Below are positions 29,925 to 43,231 of a DNA stretch of 64,000 nt, piece by piece. The first letter of the stretch is position 1. Each line of letters opens with the position of its first letter. Below the pieces are notes generated by a model. It did not search any database. It had not been told where the DNA came from and saw only the letters and a list, made by a program, of their open reading frames with translations. The translations under genes and the position numbers were made by a program. This DNA comes from Bugulina stolonifera (taxonomy: Eukaryota > Bryozoa > Gymnolaemata > Cheilostomatida > Bugulidae): positions 7,606,733-7,670,732 of the forward strand of contig OW285188.1 of the NCBI GenBank assembly GCA_935421135.1, written 5' to 3'.

Positions 29925-32900
29925 CGACTCTCTAATATAATTAAGATTGGTACATCCATAATTTATGTAGGTATTTCTGCCAATGTATTGTTATTTTTTA
30001 CCCTTAATGTGATGCTTTTTTGTCCAACTTATGTTTACACAGCATATATGTTTAATACAAGACATGGCTTCTTGGAAATACACACGCATAAAATATTTAG
30101 TTCATGTTTCTTTATGCATTGATTCTACGTACTGGTTAGTGATTACTCTTTTGCTAATTTTCTCTGTTAATCCAAGCACACAGCATTCCATTCAAACATG
30201 CATTGTGCATATAAACATACTTTATGTTATGTATTTACAATCATTGTACGATCTGCATAACTGCATTTAGTTATTATTTTTTATTTTATGCTCTATCCTG
30301 GTTACTAGCTTATTTTATTTCACTACTAAAAGTTATTAGTTGAAGTTAGGAAAATATAGATCGGTTCACTTAACAAAGGATGAATGATTACTAATATTAC
30401 AATAGATTGGCCTCATGTTGCTTGCTAGAAAACTTACCAAGGTTGTTGAAGTTTGGGTACTCATGTGCAACATCTTACAGCTGTCAAAGTAGCACTGTAA
30501 ACGCCTATAATGATGTTGATAACATTATACAACGTCGTATTTTAAGTACTTGCCAACATTGTGGGTGTTATATGATTATAGCCATAATAGTGCAATGTAC
30601 ACTGTAGTGCCTCGTTACCATTTGTGGGAGGAGTTGTGGCCACTCGTGATTGTTGAAGTTACTTTCAAAACCCTTTATCTCACCCAATGGACACGCTTTT
30701 GGTTATGATCAACCATAAAGTTATCTTCTCTGGGGCGAAGATAACTCTATGCGAGCAGTTTATAGAGTTTAGTATAGCGAACAACTAACTAGCCTCATAT
30801 CCTTGATTGCTAACGCCAAAACCTATTCTCACCATAGGGGTACTCAAGGGTGTTGTATATTACTTGGTGCGCAGGCCGAATGAGGTTAAAAATTAGATTG
30901 GGACAATCACAATATTATCATCATTAGATTATGATTTACCTTTTCACTTTGTTTATAGCAAGGAGTAAATCTCTTCTTACTCCTTGTATATAGTATTACT
31001 ATTAGCATTGCGTGGCAAGTCTCATATGCACATTATTACAACGGTTATCATTGACAATGTTTGTCACTGCCCAAATAGAAAGTTGCATATCAATCAATTA
31101 TTTTATTGAGTAATTACATACATTATTTATGTGATTATATTAGATTATTTTTATTACTAAATCTATTTATGTTTAGTAAATATTGCTATTGTACTAATAT
31201 AAAATAATTTTAGTAATTACTCAATAAAATAATGGTCGTTATTATTTTAACAATCATTTATTTTGATACTCACTGAATAAAATAATTGATAATTAATACT
31301 GTAGTGGATTTTAGCAAGAAAAGGCTCCCTCCGTGTCCCTCGACAACTTCCTAGAGTTGTATAGACACTTTGGCAACGGCTCCCGTGTAAGTATTATTGT
31401 AATCTCATACCTAAGCGCTCAAACAGCAGAACTCTAGTCTTTTGGTAGCGCAATCAGAGTATATTTAATGTTCCAGTAGCTTAGAAAGTATAAGAGTTAA
31501 AGGTACAGCTGTAGATAAAAGAATGATAAGTAGTTAAAATTGTACGCCTTATATACTATAGGCCGGAGACCAATCATAAAAGAGATTGCAACATGACGAC
31601 AGTTAATGACTAACAATGATGAAATAATAGCCGTCGGAAATGTATAAAAAGGAAACTGCTTGTGTTGATTGTTACTACCATTTTATAAAAGAGTCATGCG
31701 ATATATATAATGTATAGTATAAGATAATTTGCGTGTTCGTCACAATAACATAATAATAATTAGTAATATCAAGGAGTAAGAAAGAAGGAGGCTTGTCTAT
31801 GAAAACTTGTATATATGTTACAATGGGCTTCCGGTGTTCGATGTGCACCTCGGGTACTTGGTAAAGTCAGAAGAAAAGATGATGAACATTTTTAAAAAGT
31901 AAAATTCACACACCAACTAAAATTAAAATATAAACAATGTCAACAATTAGTAACACTCTAATGAACATATTTCAATGGGATACGATAGATATCGCCAAGT
32001 AAATTCGCCAGATTTGAAGAAAATTGCGTATCTCAACATAAAATGACACTTTTTGCAAATACCAACATGCTCAACAAAATAAGCAAAAATGATACTAATA
32101 GATTTAAACTTGCTACAATTGGTGACGTTTAAATTCAAATTTAAACTTTGCTCCTTCATAATAAAAAAACCGTACAAACGCTGAAATCGCGGTTAAAATG
32201 GGCCAATTTGTGCAACACGTTTCTCTAACATCAGGACTCCATATACTTCATTTAATTTATGGTGTATAGTTCAGACACCATTTTAGTTGGTAGGCTAGTT
32301 TGTGGGCCCTACAACATGCCCACACTAAGTGAAAATAGTGCTCTAACTATAGGCTATGTCAATAAACAATAATGTTTATCACTCCATAGAAATGATTTTT
32401 ATTGAATGCTATAACTGTGACGTGATAAGCGCCAGAGCCGTGCACATGTGCATTGATTTTATACCTGTTTAGCAATGAGGAAGCCCATCACGATTCAACG
32501 GAGTTGTCTATTCGCTTAATGCCAGCGACTCATGTGCTCATATTTTTAAACCGAGGAGCACATTGAACACAAAATTCTCATAGGCGGGCCTCCTTCCCTC
32601 TCTTACTCCTTGGTAACATAAATATAAATTTATTTATAAATAAAATAAGCACTGTGGTAAAATTGCTGTCTAGACTATGCGAAGCTATTACAGGGCATAA
32701 CTCACTGCAGCTATTCCAATACAAGATGAAATCAGCCTTACCTTTACTCTAATCTGCACATGCCTAGCAGAAGAAGAATCCTCAGCATATTACCTATTTC
32801 GGTGCACTCATTATGCTAATGTGTGCAAAATGTTAAACCCAACAATAGATGATTGGAACTCAACATGAATATTACTATTCCTCCAAAACAAGAACCGACT

Positions 32901-33762
32901 CCTATAAGATGCTGATCTTGCAGCATGAAGCCCCAGGGGTCAGCGTACAATTGATGCTGTAGCAACTCAAGATATATTAGATGTGGAACGGGATAGCATT
33001 TTTGAATTAGAGACAAGATTTGAGACACTAGTGCTTCATATAGGTGTTGGTGGCCTAGTGGTCTAGCGCTAGTCACTCTGGTCTTGCAGCAATGACGCAA
33101 GTTATCTGCAAGGACGTGGGTTCGAGTCCCACTAATGACCTGGAGGTTTTCGTCCCGAAGAAGGGTTTCCCTCTGTGCCATATCGAAATATAATAATATC
33201 TAGCTCTAGGAGCCGTGGTGGCACCTCAACTAGCTCCGCTATTGGGCAGCCACGGTAAAGAATTGTGTTTGGTGCCACGGATATTATTATTATTATAAAA
33301 ATTCGAGACTTGATTTTAGGATTCCAATAGTTTTAATCACTATTCTGCAAACTGTTGGTATCGTTATGCATGTCAATAGATAATGAGCAGAAGAGTAGTT
33401 GCCTTTAACATTAATATGGAATGCATTGTACTTGCATGTACATGACTTGTGTACAGGGACAATTGACAACTAGTAGGGAGTTATGTTTCCATTGGTGAGG
33501 CACTTCATGAGCAGATAATTTGTAGTGTGGATAGTTGATGTATCACATTGCATTATGTGAAGAAGTTGATTAGAATACACCCAGTAGTTCTGTATGTAGT
33601 GGTGGACTAGTGGCTCAGCGATAGCTAGCTGCACTGCTCTTACTAAAATGATCTGTTCAGGGGAAGGTGGGTAGTATAACCATGATGTATTGTGATATTA
33701 CTTAGGCTATTGCTTTGTTTATAGTAAAGGATGGTTGGATACTGGTGAGGCACACAGGAAGA
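29925..33762. other. Intergenic region between malectin and the TLCD3 array
   Basis: About 3.8 kb with no supported gene apart from a SINE at 33043-33297. 31080-31290 is very AT-rich with repeated ATTTATTTTATTGAGTAAT-like words in both orientations. A second SINE-head-like segment (GTGGACTAGTGGCTCAGCG) occurs near 33600. Confidence 0.55.
33043..33297 (+). mobile_element. tRNA-derived SINE, well preserved
   Basis: Perfect polymerase III boxes: A box TGGCCTAGTGG at 33051-33061 and B box GGTTCGAGTCC at 33119-33129, then a body (CGTCCCGAAGAAGGGTTTCC) and an (ATT)n tail ending near 33297. The head could come from a tRNA with a long variable arm; the long body and tail make it a SINE, not a tRNA gene. 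A related head lies at 8030-8180 on the other strand. Confidence 0.82.
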
Positions 33763-35940
33763 ATGCTGGGCGAGGCGACTGCCTTCATTCTTGGCTCAGT
33801 TACTTTCCCTACTCTATTCAAGTTTGTGTCAAACTCCTTGCACTTGATTCAAGATGATTATAAGCGACTGGACATTTCTATAAAGTAAGTTATTAAACGT
33901 ACGCATTTACTAAACTATGAAATGCAGTTTTACATGTGGTAACAAATCGTTGTGAATCAGATAGAAATGAGTTCACCTGTGACTCGCAGGAACTTTAAAC
34001 TCATTTCTATGGTTACTTTCTGTAACAGCAGTACAGTAATTATATTTCTGAACCCGACTGCTGACATCTGTGCTGTAGTACGTTATGAAAAACATGCTAT
34101 CCTGCTATCGTATGATATTGGATATTCTGTTGAATACTCGTATGGTATTACACCAATTGTATTGTGTACTAATAAACTAGTCACTATGGAGTACAAGCTA
34201 CAAATCAACATCACATTGTAAATTGCTTCTGACTTAACTATGTAAGTGGAACTCGGTGAGGATAACTGGATATGATACCGACTTTAATTCTTGGATATGA
34301 ACATCTCACAACTATAAGCTTATTGCAGCATGTAGTATTTAACTTGTGGTCTATCATCTGCTATTCCTGCAAGCTCACCTTTATAACACAGGTCAATTCC
34401 GATGGTCAATGTGTTTACCTTTATAGCACCGGACAATTCTTTAGTGGTCAATGTGTTTACCTTTATAAGATCGGTCAATTCTAATGGTCAATGTGTCTAC
34501 CTTTATAAGAATGAACAGTTCTAATGGTCAAGGTGTTTTCCAGTCGATCAACATACTGATTGAGTTTGATTTTGTTGTTTTGTAGAATTATATCAGCCAT
34601 ACAGGCAGTCGGTTGTGTACTTGTTGGCTGTCTTACTATGAGGTACACTGAAGATGATATAGTATACAGTAGGTAGGTGCGCAGGTACCTATGTCTATGA
34701 TATATTATACCGTAGGTATGTATACAGGTACCTATGTCTATGGTATAGTATGTACAGTAGGTATGTATGCAGATAGATAGGTCTATGCCTAAAGTGATTA
34801 CATCTCTTATACAGTAGTTTCAGTATGTTTTACTAGACTATATTATTCACCTGAGCACTGCTATGCTGTTACAGGTTTGCTATGCTAGACTACTACATCT
34901 ACTTTTGGGTTCCCTACTTTTACTATGATGCATGGGCACTGTACCAGGCATATAAAGTCAGCGACAGGGAGATTGGTAAAGATGTACAGTCAACCGGGAG
35001 GGTAAAGCGGTTCCTCAAGAGTCAGCCACTTATGATGGTGCACCACCTTGTGTTGCCTCTTATATATGGACCGTGTATTCTAGTAAGTGGTAACCACTTA
35101 TGATGGTGCACCACCTTGTGTTACCTCTTATATATGGACCGTGTATTCTAGTAAGGAGATCTGTGCAGGGTATGAGATGGTATAGTACCGTCATTTTGTG
35201 CAGTCTTTACGTATTATACTTTTCTTTGCTGGTATTCATCTGGTTATTTAACATGTGTGTTTATTTCTGTAGCTGCTTCGACAAGGAAAAGGTGATTATC
35301 TTATAGGTTGTGCTCTGCTGATGGAAACGACTATACCTTTTATATCCACTCGAAATATTCTTCTACAGGTAAGTAGTGTTAGTACTAACAATAGTGGTAG
35401 TGCCAGTGGCAGTACTAGTGGTAGTGGTAGTAATAGTAGTGGTAGTAGTAGTAATAGTAGTGGTAGTAGTAGTAGAAGTAGTAGCATTAGTAGCAGTAGT
35501 AGCAGTAGTAGTAGTGGTAGTAGTGGTGACAGTAGTAGTAGCAGTAAAGGTAGCAGTGATAGTATCAGCACTAGTATTAGTAGTAATACTGCTGTGCCTG
35601 TAGCTGTACAGAAGTAGTTACCAACAGCCCACAGTAAATTAGTGCTCTATCTCTCTTACAGTTGAACATGAAGCACACATATCTCTACACAGTCAATGGT
35701 ATACTACTAGCTATATCATTTGGACTAGCCCGGGTATATATATGGGTGTATCTTGTCCACTCTTACTCCGTATATAAACAAGTATCTCTATTGGAAGCTT
35801 TCCTTCTCCTCCCGAGAATATGTCGATACGTATCCACCATCTTCTTCTTTATGAACATTCATTGGTTTATTAAAATACTATTCACCGTCAAACGTTCTAT
35901 AAAGGAGATATATGGATCTACAGTAAAACTTATACAATGA
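33763..35940 (+). CDS. TLCD3: TLCD3/FAM57-like TLC-domain membrane protein, copy 1
   Basis: Multi-pass membrane protein of the TRAM-LAG1-CLN8 (TLC) family; vertebrate TLCD3 members are linked to ceramide metabolism, though whether they are ceramide synthases is debated. Five exons: 33763-33884, 34586-34672, 34875-35082, 35273-35368, 35662-35940; phases 2,2,0,0; 263 residues, close to human TLCD3A. The LAG-type pair His126-His127 sits in PLMMVHHLVLP, followed by the family block GKGDYLIGC (exon 4). This copy is the most diverged of the three. Two of its introns begin inside tandem duplications that include the exon end and donor, and intron 4 holds a long (GTA/TAG)n tract. An upstream ATG at 33731 is followed by an early stop, so I chose 33763. 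Confidence 0.93.
34390..34530. repeat. Short tandem repeat in TLCD3 copy 1 intron 1
   Basis: Three to four copies of a roughly 37- to 40-base unit with the core GGTCAATGTGTTTACCTTTATA. It ends about 50 bases before the exon 2 acceptor and does not include a splice site. Confidence 0.8.
34656..34786. repeat. 43-bp repeat carrying TLCD3 copy 1 exon 2 donor
   Basis: Three copies (43, 43 and 45 bases). Copy 1 contains the last 17 bases of exon 2 (34656-34672) and the GTAGGT donor. Copies 2 and 3, in the intron, repeat the same edge followed by GTATGT, a better donor consensus than the one used. Using either would meet a stop in the retained sequence. Confidence 0.9.
35026..35158. repeat. 68-bp duplication of TLCD3 copy 1 exon 3 end and donor
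   Basis: Two 68-base copies, nearly identical. The first is the last 57 bases of exon 3, including the His-His codons, plus the donor GTAAGT; the second repeats all of this in the intron with donor GTAAGG. Splicing from the second donor would run into a TGA soon after the first copy, so the first should be the productive one. Confidence 0.93.
35376..35600. repeat. (GTA/TAG)n trinucleotide tract in TLCD3 copy 1 intron 4
   Basis: Impure trinucleotide repeat immediately downstream of the exon 4 donor region. It opens long low-complexity frames in several registers (Ser-rich, Val-rich, and Leu-rich on the other strand), none of which I regard as a gene. Confidence 0.92.
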
Positions 35941-38900
35941 TGTAGTACATGTAGTTACTAGCACCATTTCTCTTACCTTTGATCTTAACTGGATTGATAA
36001 ACATTCTGGCAGTCACTTTTTAACTGCATAAACAACTGTAAGGGCTTTCATTACAATCATGATCTGAGCTGTTTTTATACCAAACCTAGATTATTGTTGT
36101 TTATTATATAACACGTTGTTCTCAAATCAAACAATATTCATATATATGTCATTTGGTAATGTGTAGTACAACATGCAAGTATGATGCGGTTTGGCCTTCA
36201 GTATGGGTACTGACAATTTTTTGTTTTAACATTGTTTATGTTATGTTTTTGTTGATATATATTTCTATTTTGTAATAAAAAAACAATGCTAAATACTTCA
36301 GCTGCTATGATCATCTTTGCATCATTTCCATTGGATATCTTATATACATGAACCTTGGTAAAATGGTAACCATTGGAAATTATATATTATGTTAATACAT
36401 CGGAATGTTTGAGATTTAAACCTCCAACGTCAGCCTGAAAACAAGTCACATAGGCCTACATGTGATCTATGAATTTTCAATGTAGAATAATCATTGTTTC
36501 AAATCCACTTGGTACTTCTAGTTGTAGTTACAACTGTTGCCTCCTTGTCAACAAGTTACCATTGTGCTGTCACTTGCTGCTATTATACTGATTCTAAAGC
36601 ATATGTGCATAATTCATACAATTCATTTACTTGTTTGTCGAAGAGGAGCAAGCATGGAATAATAATAGAACATGTTATTATGATAATTATAAAACCTACT
36701 GGTAAACTAAACTGAACTAAAGCATCCCCCAATTCAACAAAATACTTGTAAGGTAGGTATCAATTGGCAATTACTATTATACCAGTTATTGTGGAAGTGG
36801 AGAAATTTGAAATAGCTTTGATCATCTCAAAAGGTAGTAACAGGAGAACTTGTCTTCTCTGCCACTCAAAACTTAATTGTCTCAATCACAGAGAGTCCTA
36901 AGGCTATGAAGATATCCTCTTCCCTACTGCACCTAGCACATGTACATGTACATGTGATCTATTAATGGCAGGTGCAGGTGGCACTTCTCTCTTTCAGCTT
37001 ATTATTCTTTTTACAGTGTATATAGCTGTAATGTACAAGTTTCCATCCGATGGCATTTGAGACTTTTCGTTTTGTAACCATGAGAAGTGCCTTGAGTCTG
37101 CTGAGTTATATTTGTGTGACTAGTCTTTATTTTGAACGCAGCAGAAATTGGACTAACCTTTCAAACAAGTTTAAGAGGCTGCTGTACCAAATTTATATGG
37201 AATGATTAGGATTTGTTCTTCCTATTTTAGCTCCTCTTCCTATTCTCAATACCTGCATGACATAATTTAACCAATGTGTCATGCAGTTATAGTGAAACAT
37301 TGACACAACCTTGTGCACTCATAACCAATGGCATTGCTATTATTGTAAAAATAATCACAAAAAGTTGTCCTCTCTTTATTCAGAAAGGACAACTTCTCGA
37401 TTATTAGTTGATGAGTGCCCATGGCTTCAACATAACAACAAAATATTGCTGAACCAATGAAGGGCTTTTATTAACCACAAAGAAGGTGGTTGGTGGTGGA
37501 GTTATCAGTCCCTCCCTGAGAACTGGGGAACTATAAAGTCTATAATACATTGTAAGTTATTTCGCCTTCTCCTGTCTCATTATTGGCCTGGAAGGGAAAT
37601 TTTACCAAAGGAGGACAATTCCATACTACAATCAATATCTTATAAGTACCTGTCGAAGTACACTGCTATCTGAGTGTAATAAAATATTCACACCAGAATT
37701 TTCAATGGTGCCTTGACTGTGGCAGTGAATAGAGAAGTAAACTAATGTTACACATAAGTTTGCCCCAAGTTGAAATTCTGCCATACTCAAAAAACATGAT
37801 CTTGTCTAAACTACAATATTGGCACACATTATTACCTGCACTTGTTCAATTATCTGTATAAGCATTGATCGAGCTTTCTTAGTCTGTACACTTACTGCTG
37901 AGAGATTCAGAAAATATAATACACTGTAATTGTTGTATTCACTAGTTCTTTGAAAACAATAATGGTAGATGTTTTGTTATTTGGACAAAAGCAAAAAATG
38001 CTGAAAAAGAGAGATTGAATGAGTTTAGCAGTAAATAAGTTGACTAGTAGCTGGCTAAAACATTGTGTATGTCAAGTTTCTACTCTCCTATAACCTCCCA
38101 AGCCAAGGTAGTACTTGGCAGTGTGTTTGGAGTGTATTTTGTGACTTTCACACATGGATAAGTTTATACATTTCTATTTAGTGTACAAGTAAAAACACCT
38201 TGCTGTTAATTTCGCTATATATAGGGAGTATTGCCTCTGTCACCGTTGGATCATGTTATGACTCGTAGACTTATAGGCCTACATGTAGATCATTTTTGTG
38301 GCTGAGGGGATTAGCTAATGTCATTTACAATGAAAAAGAGAACTTTTCCATCTAAACTTTTGTTGAAAAATTTTGGATATGTCTAATTCTTGTACAATTG
38401 CACCCACCTTAACGCTTTTTGCCTTAAAAATTTTAAGCTTGAGAAGTGCATGAACATCTACACTATACTATAGCCTTGTAGGCTTATGCATTGCACATAA
38501 TTATGGCTTTACATGGCATGAAGTACAGCTTGTGAGCGCTGAGCATTTTCTCCAATCACACTGACTGGCTCACTCTAAAGAGTTATATGGATCGCCTTCG
38601 GTAACACAAGCTATTCTCCATAAAAGCAGTAACAATGTAAAGCTGTAGTGGAATATACACATGTATTTCTACAGTACATTGAGCTCCCAACCAGAAAAAA
38701 ACTCATCAGAGATTTACTTTTATGGCCATGCCTGTTAGGTGCAATAGTGCAGAATGTTGGATAGCCTTAGTTCCTTGTTTGTGGTTGGGGTTTGGGGTAA
38801 GGGCGGTCAACCAGCAAAATATAGAGAAGACAACTTCTCCTGCTTCATTTTTGGCGAAGAACAGAGGCTATCTCAAATTTCCCCACTTCTGCACCTAACT

Positions 38901-39670
38901 CGGGCCACGCATACTACATTGTATTTGTTGCCATCAAACCAAATATAGCCTGCAGTCATAATATTTTATAATGACATTATGAAACCTTTGTAATTTTTGC
39001 CTTGACTCTCAGCCTAAATATTTTATCTTGTTTTATCGTTCTACAAAATGTACCAGCAAATCACACACTCAGTCCTTCTTATCATCATAATATGCTAGTT
39101 TGCTATGGTAGGTGCTACGTGTAGGTATGTAGAGAATGTGGTCTATTGGCAGATATTATTTACTTGTACATGTATGTTGGATGTTAGTGCTATACATTTG
39201 ACAGGTATATATAGTAATCTAGGATACAGTATTATAGATTCTACTCACTAAATAGTAAAACATAGTAGAATTTATTAGTTATAGTGTAAGTTAGGTTCTG
39301 TTAGGTTTAAACATGGAGAAGTTACCTAATGGAACATAATTATATAGGCTGGTGATATTAAACTATACTTAGTAGATATTATAATAGTACAACGTAAATT
39401 AGGTAGAATTCTTGACATGATTATACCTACATGTACATGTATAATAGGTGTGTGGAGGTTGCAGCTTCCGTAGGTATAATATTATATAATTATATAATGG
39501 TCATTATCTTTTCCTCTATATATTATTATATTTGTCAGTGTATATTATATAGCATGGAAGGTTGGCTTCCTGCAACAATCATAATAGTCATGCTGACTGA
39601 GTGAATTCCCAGGCTAGCGGTTTTACTATTCATCCCGTATTTACAAAGGTGACAGTATCAAACCTCCAGG
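35941..39670. other. Spacer between TLCD3 copies 1 and 2
   Basis: About 3.7 kb holding the copy 1 3' UTR and an intergenic region. I see no exon. Small inverted repeats occur (for example near 37365-37400), and no named mobile element is evident. Confidence 0.5.
36274..36279 (+). promoter_or_regulatory. Polyadenylation signal for TLCD3 copy 1
   Basis: AATAAA about 330 bases past the stop codon, in a T-rich context. Confidence 0.5.
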
Positions 39671-42600
39671 ATGATTTCGGAGCTACTGTCAGTCTTATTA
39701 GGAATAGTCACCTATCCTACGCTGTTTAAAGTCACCCACCACTTTCTTCCCTCCTCAATCCGAGAAGAATACAAGCGACTCTATATATCTGGAAAGTATG
39801 TAGCTTTGTTATTATAATGTAATATTAATGCTGTAATATTAATGCTGTAATATTAATGCTGTAATATTAATGCTGTAATATTAATGCTGTAATATTGTTA
39901 AATATGCATAATAGTTTGGTACATAATATTGTAAGCTTAAGATCTACACGTACAGTACACGTACATATACACATACACGTATGTACACGTACACATACAC
40001 ATGTGTATAGTATCTAGTAGTAGTGTATAACCTGTAATCAGTATAATATTGTAATGGTTCAGGACATTTGTATATACGACTCCAGCCACCCTGATGGACC
40101 TTATAGCACCCTAAGTGCCTAGTAGTTGCCACAGCACTACTCATCTAACACTTGTTCTCTTACACTTAGCTGTTCTTATACTTATACTTGTCTTATATTG
40201 CATGTCTAACCATTCATTCGATAACTACATACTTGTATATAGCATACTGAGACATTGTACTGTTTTTATACCCATGTAAAGAGGCCCGACCTCTCAGAAT
40301 TTCCTGATATTCATTTTGTATATGATTTGGATAATTCTAAGCATCTTTTGTAATAACCCGACCCATTTTGGGTCGGCCATCGGGCTTCCGGCCACCATGT
40401 TGTTGCACAATTACCGGACGACCCTACGTCGTCTTTTCCCGACACTACGTCGGCCTTTTTACCGGAACTTCCTCCGGAAGTTCTCTTACTATATAAAGGG
40501 CATTGTTTTTACGTTTGTTGTCTCAGTTCTTGCTTGGATCTCAATAAAGACACATCTATACTTATATACAGAGACTTTCACTTCGTAGATAGGTCATTCT
40601 AGTTGTTAAGGTCCTCGACCTTGCAACACGAACTGCTTACTAGGTCGGATCACTCTCTTTCTCAGTATAGTAAACAAGCATAACTCGGGATCACATGGGT
40701 CGTCTTTGGTAGTTCTTTGACTACTGACTCCGATCAATCTTTCATGTAATGAGAAGGCCTAGCACCACTCATAGGCACTTCACTTTGGACTCGGGAGTCG
40801 TCTCAGGACGACCATACCAGAAACCAAAAACCATTACAATATCATGATGAATATTATTGAAACTACAATGCAACTAAACGCCCCGGAATATTTAATGTGT
40901 ATGCCAAAGAGAGTAAAAGGAAAGAGGGATCACTCAATGATAATACCCTATCTCACAAAATACGCTCAAATTGGCGGTACCGACGTTCCGCGATCAGCTT
41001 TCCCGCCATATGCCTACTGATATTTTAGATAGCTGTTCAACTGTAATCGAAGCTTAACGATTGTTACATTTAGGATCCTGTATTGATATCCCGTTAGTGG
41101 AAAGAAAGAGTTTATACGAGCCCGTTATAAAGAAGTGCTTCTTATTGGTCGGCGGAACGCCAATCATCATAGCGTATTTGCACACAAGGAAGCATAACTC
41201 CTTACTTAATCCGTTCCGCGTTTGGAGGCGGGAGGGAGACAGTTTTTGGCCGGAGTGAAACCTCTTTCCTTTTACGCTCTTTGTGTATGCTATATACAGT
41301 CAGGCATACTGCTCAAGAAAAATTATTCTGCAATATATAAATTTTATGACTGAAACTTGCATACCTGAAAGTCTTTTGACCTAGTATGCTATCAAATACA
41401 CTCACCCTTCTCTTCTGATGTAGATGTAGATATATTTGTGTTTTATGAATTGGTAGGTGTGTATCTGTCATCCAAGCTCTGATTGGTGTATGTGTTGGAC
41501 TTGTTACAATGATGAACACTGCAGATAATATTCTGTATAGCAGGTAAGTAGCCTATATTACACTGACACCATAATACGAGACAAAAACGACTGGAACTAC
41601 AAGTTTATATACTGATGACTCCATAGTGCTAAAAAGTAAATGCCGAATTGCCGCATTGACCTCAACACATTTCCCACTCTTAGGATGTTGCCCCAGTTAG
41701 CCAAAGTTTGCTCGTTGTGAGGGGGGGGGGGGGTTGTCGACTTGTCGTGTACACAAATTTCCACAAATATACCTAGGCCTACATTTTTAAAATAGATGAA
41801 CTGATATAATTTGCATTTTTTTCTTCCAATTATTATTTTCCATTATCTTTGTCTTGATTGTGTTGGAATGCAACATATTGTAGGTTTATGGTGCTAGACT
41901 ACTACGTTTACACCTGGATTACATACTTCTACTATGATACCTGGGCTGACTATAAGATATATCTGTCTAAGGCACCCAGCAGTGTAACAAAATATAGTGA
42001 CTTGATAACTAAAGTCAAGAGTTTTGTGAAAAGTCAACCACTGATGGTGCTACATCATACAATTCTTCCCCTTTTCTATGGACCTGTACTGTTGGTAAGT
42101 TACATGATTGAAATTTATGGACAAGAGAAGACGACTTCATTCATATTGTAACAAGGTAACTACATGACAAAAGTGAAAGAGTCACCATTGCCATGAGTCA
42201 TACTGCGAATGTCAAATCAACATCAAGTCAGTAACAAGTAATATCAGGTCAACCTAGTAGTAGTAGGCCTAAGCTAAGGAAATGGTAGAACGGAAATAGT
42301 AACTGTGTCAACTAAAATTTTTCTTACTTTCATTTATTTGTATTCTATCCCGTTCGTAACTGTTATCTAATGAAATACAATGTTTAATATTATTTTAGTA
42401 TTTTAGAAATGGCAAAGGAGATTATCTTATTGGTTGTGCAATAAATATACAAGCACCATTTCCTTTCGTTGCACTCGGGAGAATTCTATCTCAGGTAAAG
42501 CTTCAACTAACGAACATGTCACAAGGTGTATATTATAATATTGTTACAAAAATACTGGTAGCATTACCATTTAAATGTGAGTATGAGCTTTGACCAGGTA

Positions 42601-43231
42601 TTTTCAAGAAATTGCATACATATTATATAAGGCAATGCCATAAGGAATAGACTGCTTTATAAAATATGATAATCTTATTAAGTAGTGGTGTAATTAAGAC
42701 CATCTTGCATTTTATAGCCTAGTCATCAAGTCCTCTGAAGATTCAGGTCCCCAAACTACCTCAGACTTAGGGACTGATTACTAGACTAATAATTATTATT
42801 TCCACTTTGTTCTCCAAGTGAAGTATAAAACATTGATGAATATAATTATTGTGGTGAAAGACAATCTCCAATCTACAGTACCTACACCCGCATATATGGA
42901 ATTAACACCATTTCTAATTGGTTCATTTTAGCTGGATATGAAGTACTCCAAATGGTATGCTATGAATGGAGTATTGCTGGCTGTGAGTTTCGGAATAAGT
43001 CGGGTATATCTGTGGTTCCACCTCATTCACTCATTGGCAGTCTACAGAAGTATATCCTTTATACAAGCCTTACTATCTCTCCCACACATCTGTGTCTACT
43101 CTACCATCCTGCTATTCTCTCTTAACCTATATTGGTCCGTTAAAATGTTTTTTATGATAATCCGATCATTTCGAGAAATATATTTTCATAATAATAAAAA
43201 TATTGACCAATCACATTCACACAGCAGCTAA
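39671..43231 (+). CDS. TLCD3: TLCD3/FAM57-like TLC-domain membrane protein, copy 2
   Basis: Same family and topology as its neighbours. Exons: 39671-39795, 41457-41543, 41884-42094, 42399-42494, 42932-43231; same phases (2,2,0,0); 272 residues. His128-His129 lie in PLMVLHHTILP. Exon 4 encodes the family-typical YFRNGKGDYLIGC and GRIL blocks. The KIYLSKAPSSVT segment and nearby exon 3 codons are almost identical to copy 3, so these two are the recent duplicates. Intron 1 is enlarged by a solo LTR. The tail is longer than in copies 1 and 3 and rich in Asn, His and Ser. Confidence 0.94.
39822..39897. repeat. 15-bp tandem repeat in TLCD3 copy 2 intron 1
   Basis: Five copies of TAATATTAATGCTGT, starting about 26 bases after the exon 1 donor. 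The splice site is not included in the unit. Confidence 0.93.
40050..40838 (+). mobile_element. Solo LTR (family A) in TLCD3 copy 2 intron 1
   Basis: 789 bases bounded by TGTAATGGTT at 40050 and AACCATTACA ending at 40838, the TG...CA inverted ends of an LTR, flanked by the 4-base target duplication ATAT (40046-40049 and 40839-40842). It has a TATA box (TATAAA 40492-40497) and a polyadenylation signal (AATAAA 40543-40548) about 50 bases apart, which places U3, R and U5. No internal region or second LTR, so it is a solo LTR. Relatives at 61664-62643 and about 46240-46490. Confidence 0.88.

Noticed and set aside
33043..33135. Possible tRNA gene
   Set aside because: A and B boxes are good, but spacing, body and (ATT)n tail fit a SINE; no cloverleaf that I can close.
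32816..33181. 121-codon minus-strand frame
   Set aside because: It overlaps the antisense of a tRNA-derived SINE and adjacent non-coding DNA; no domain.
35296..35617. Ser-, Val- and Leu-rich long frames
   Set aside because: They come from a trinucleotide tract in TLCD3 copy 1 intron 4; all registers stay open because of the repeat.
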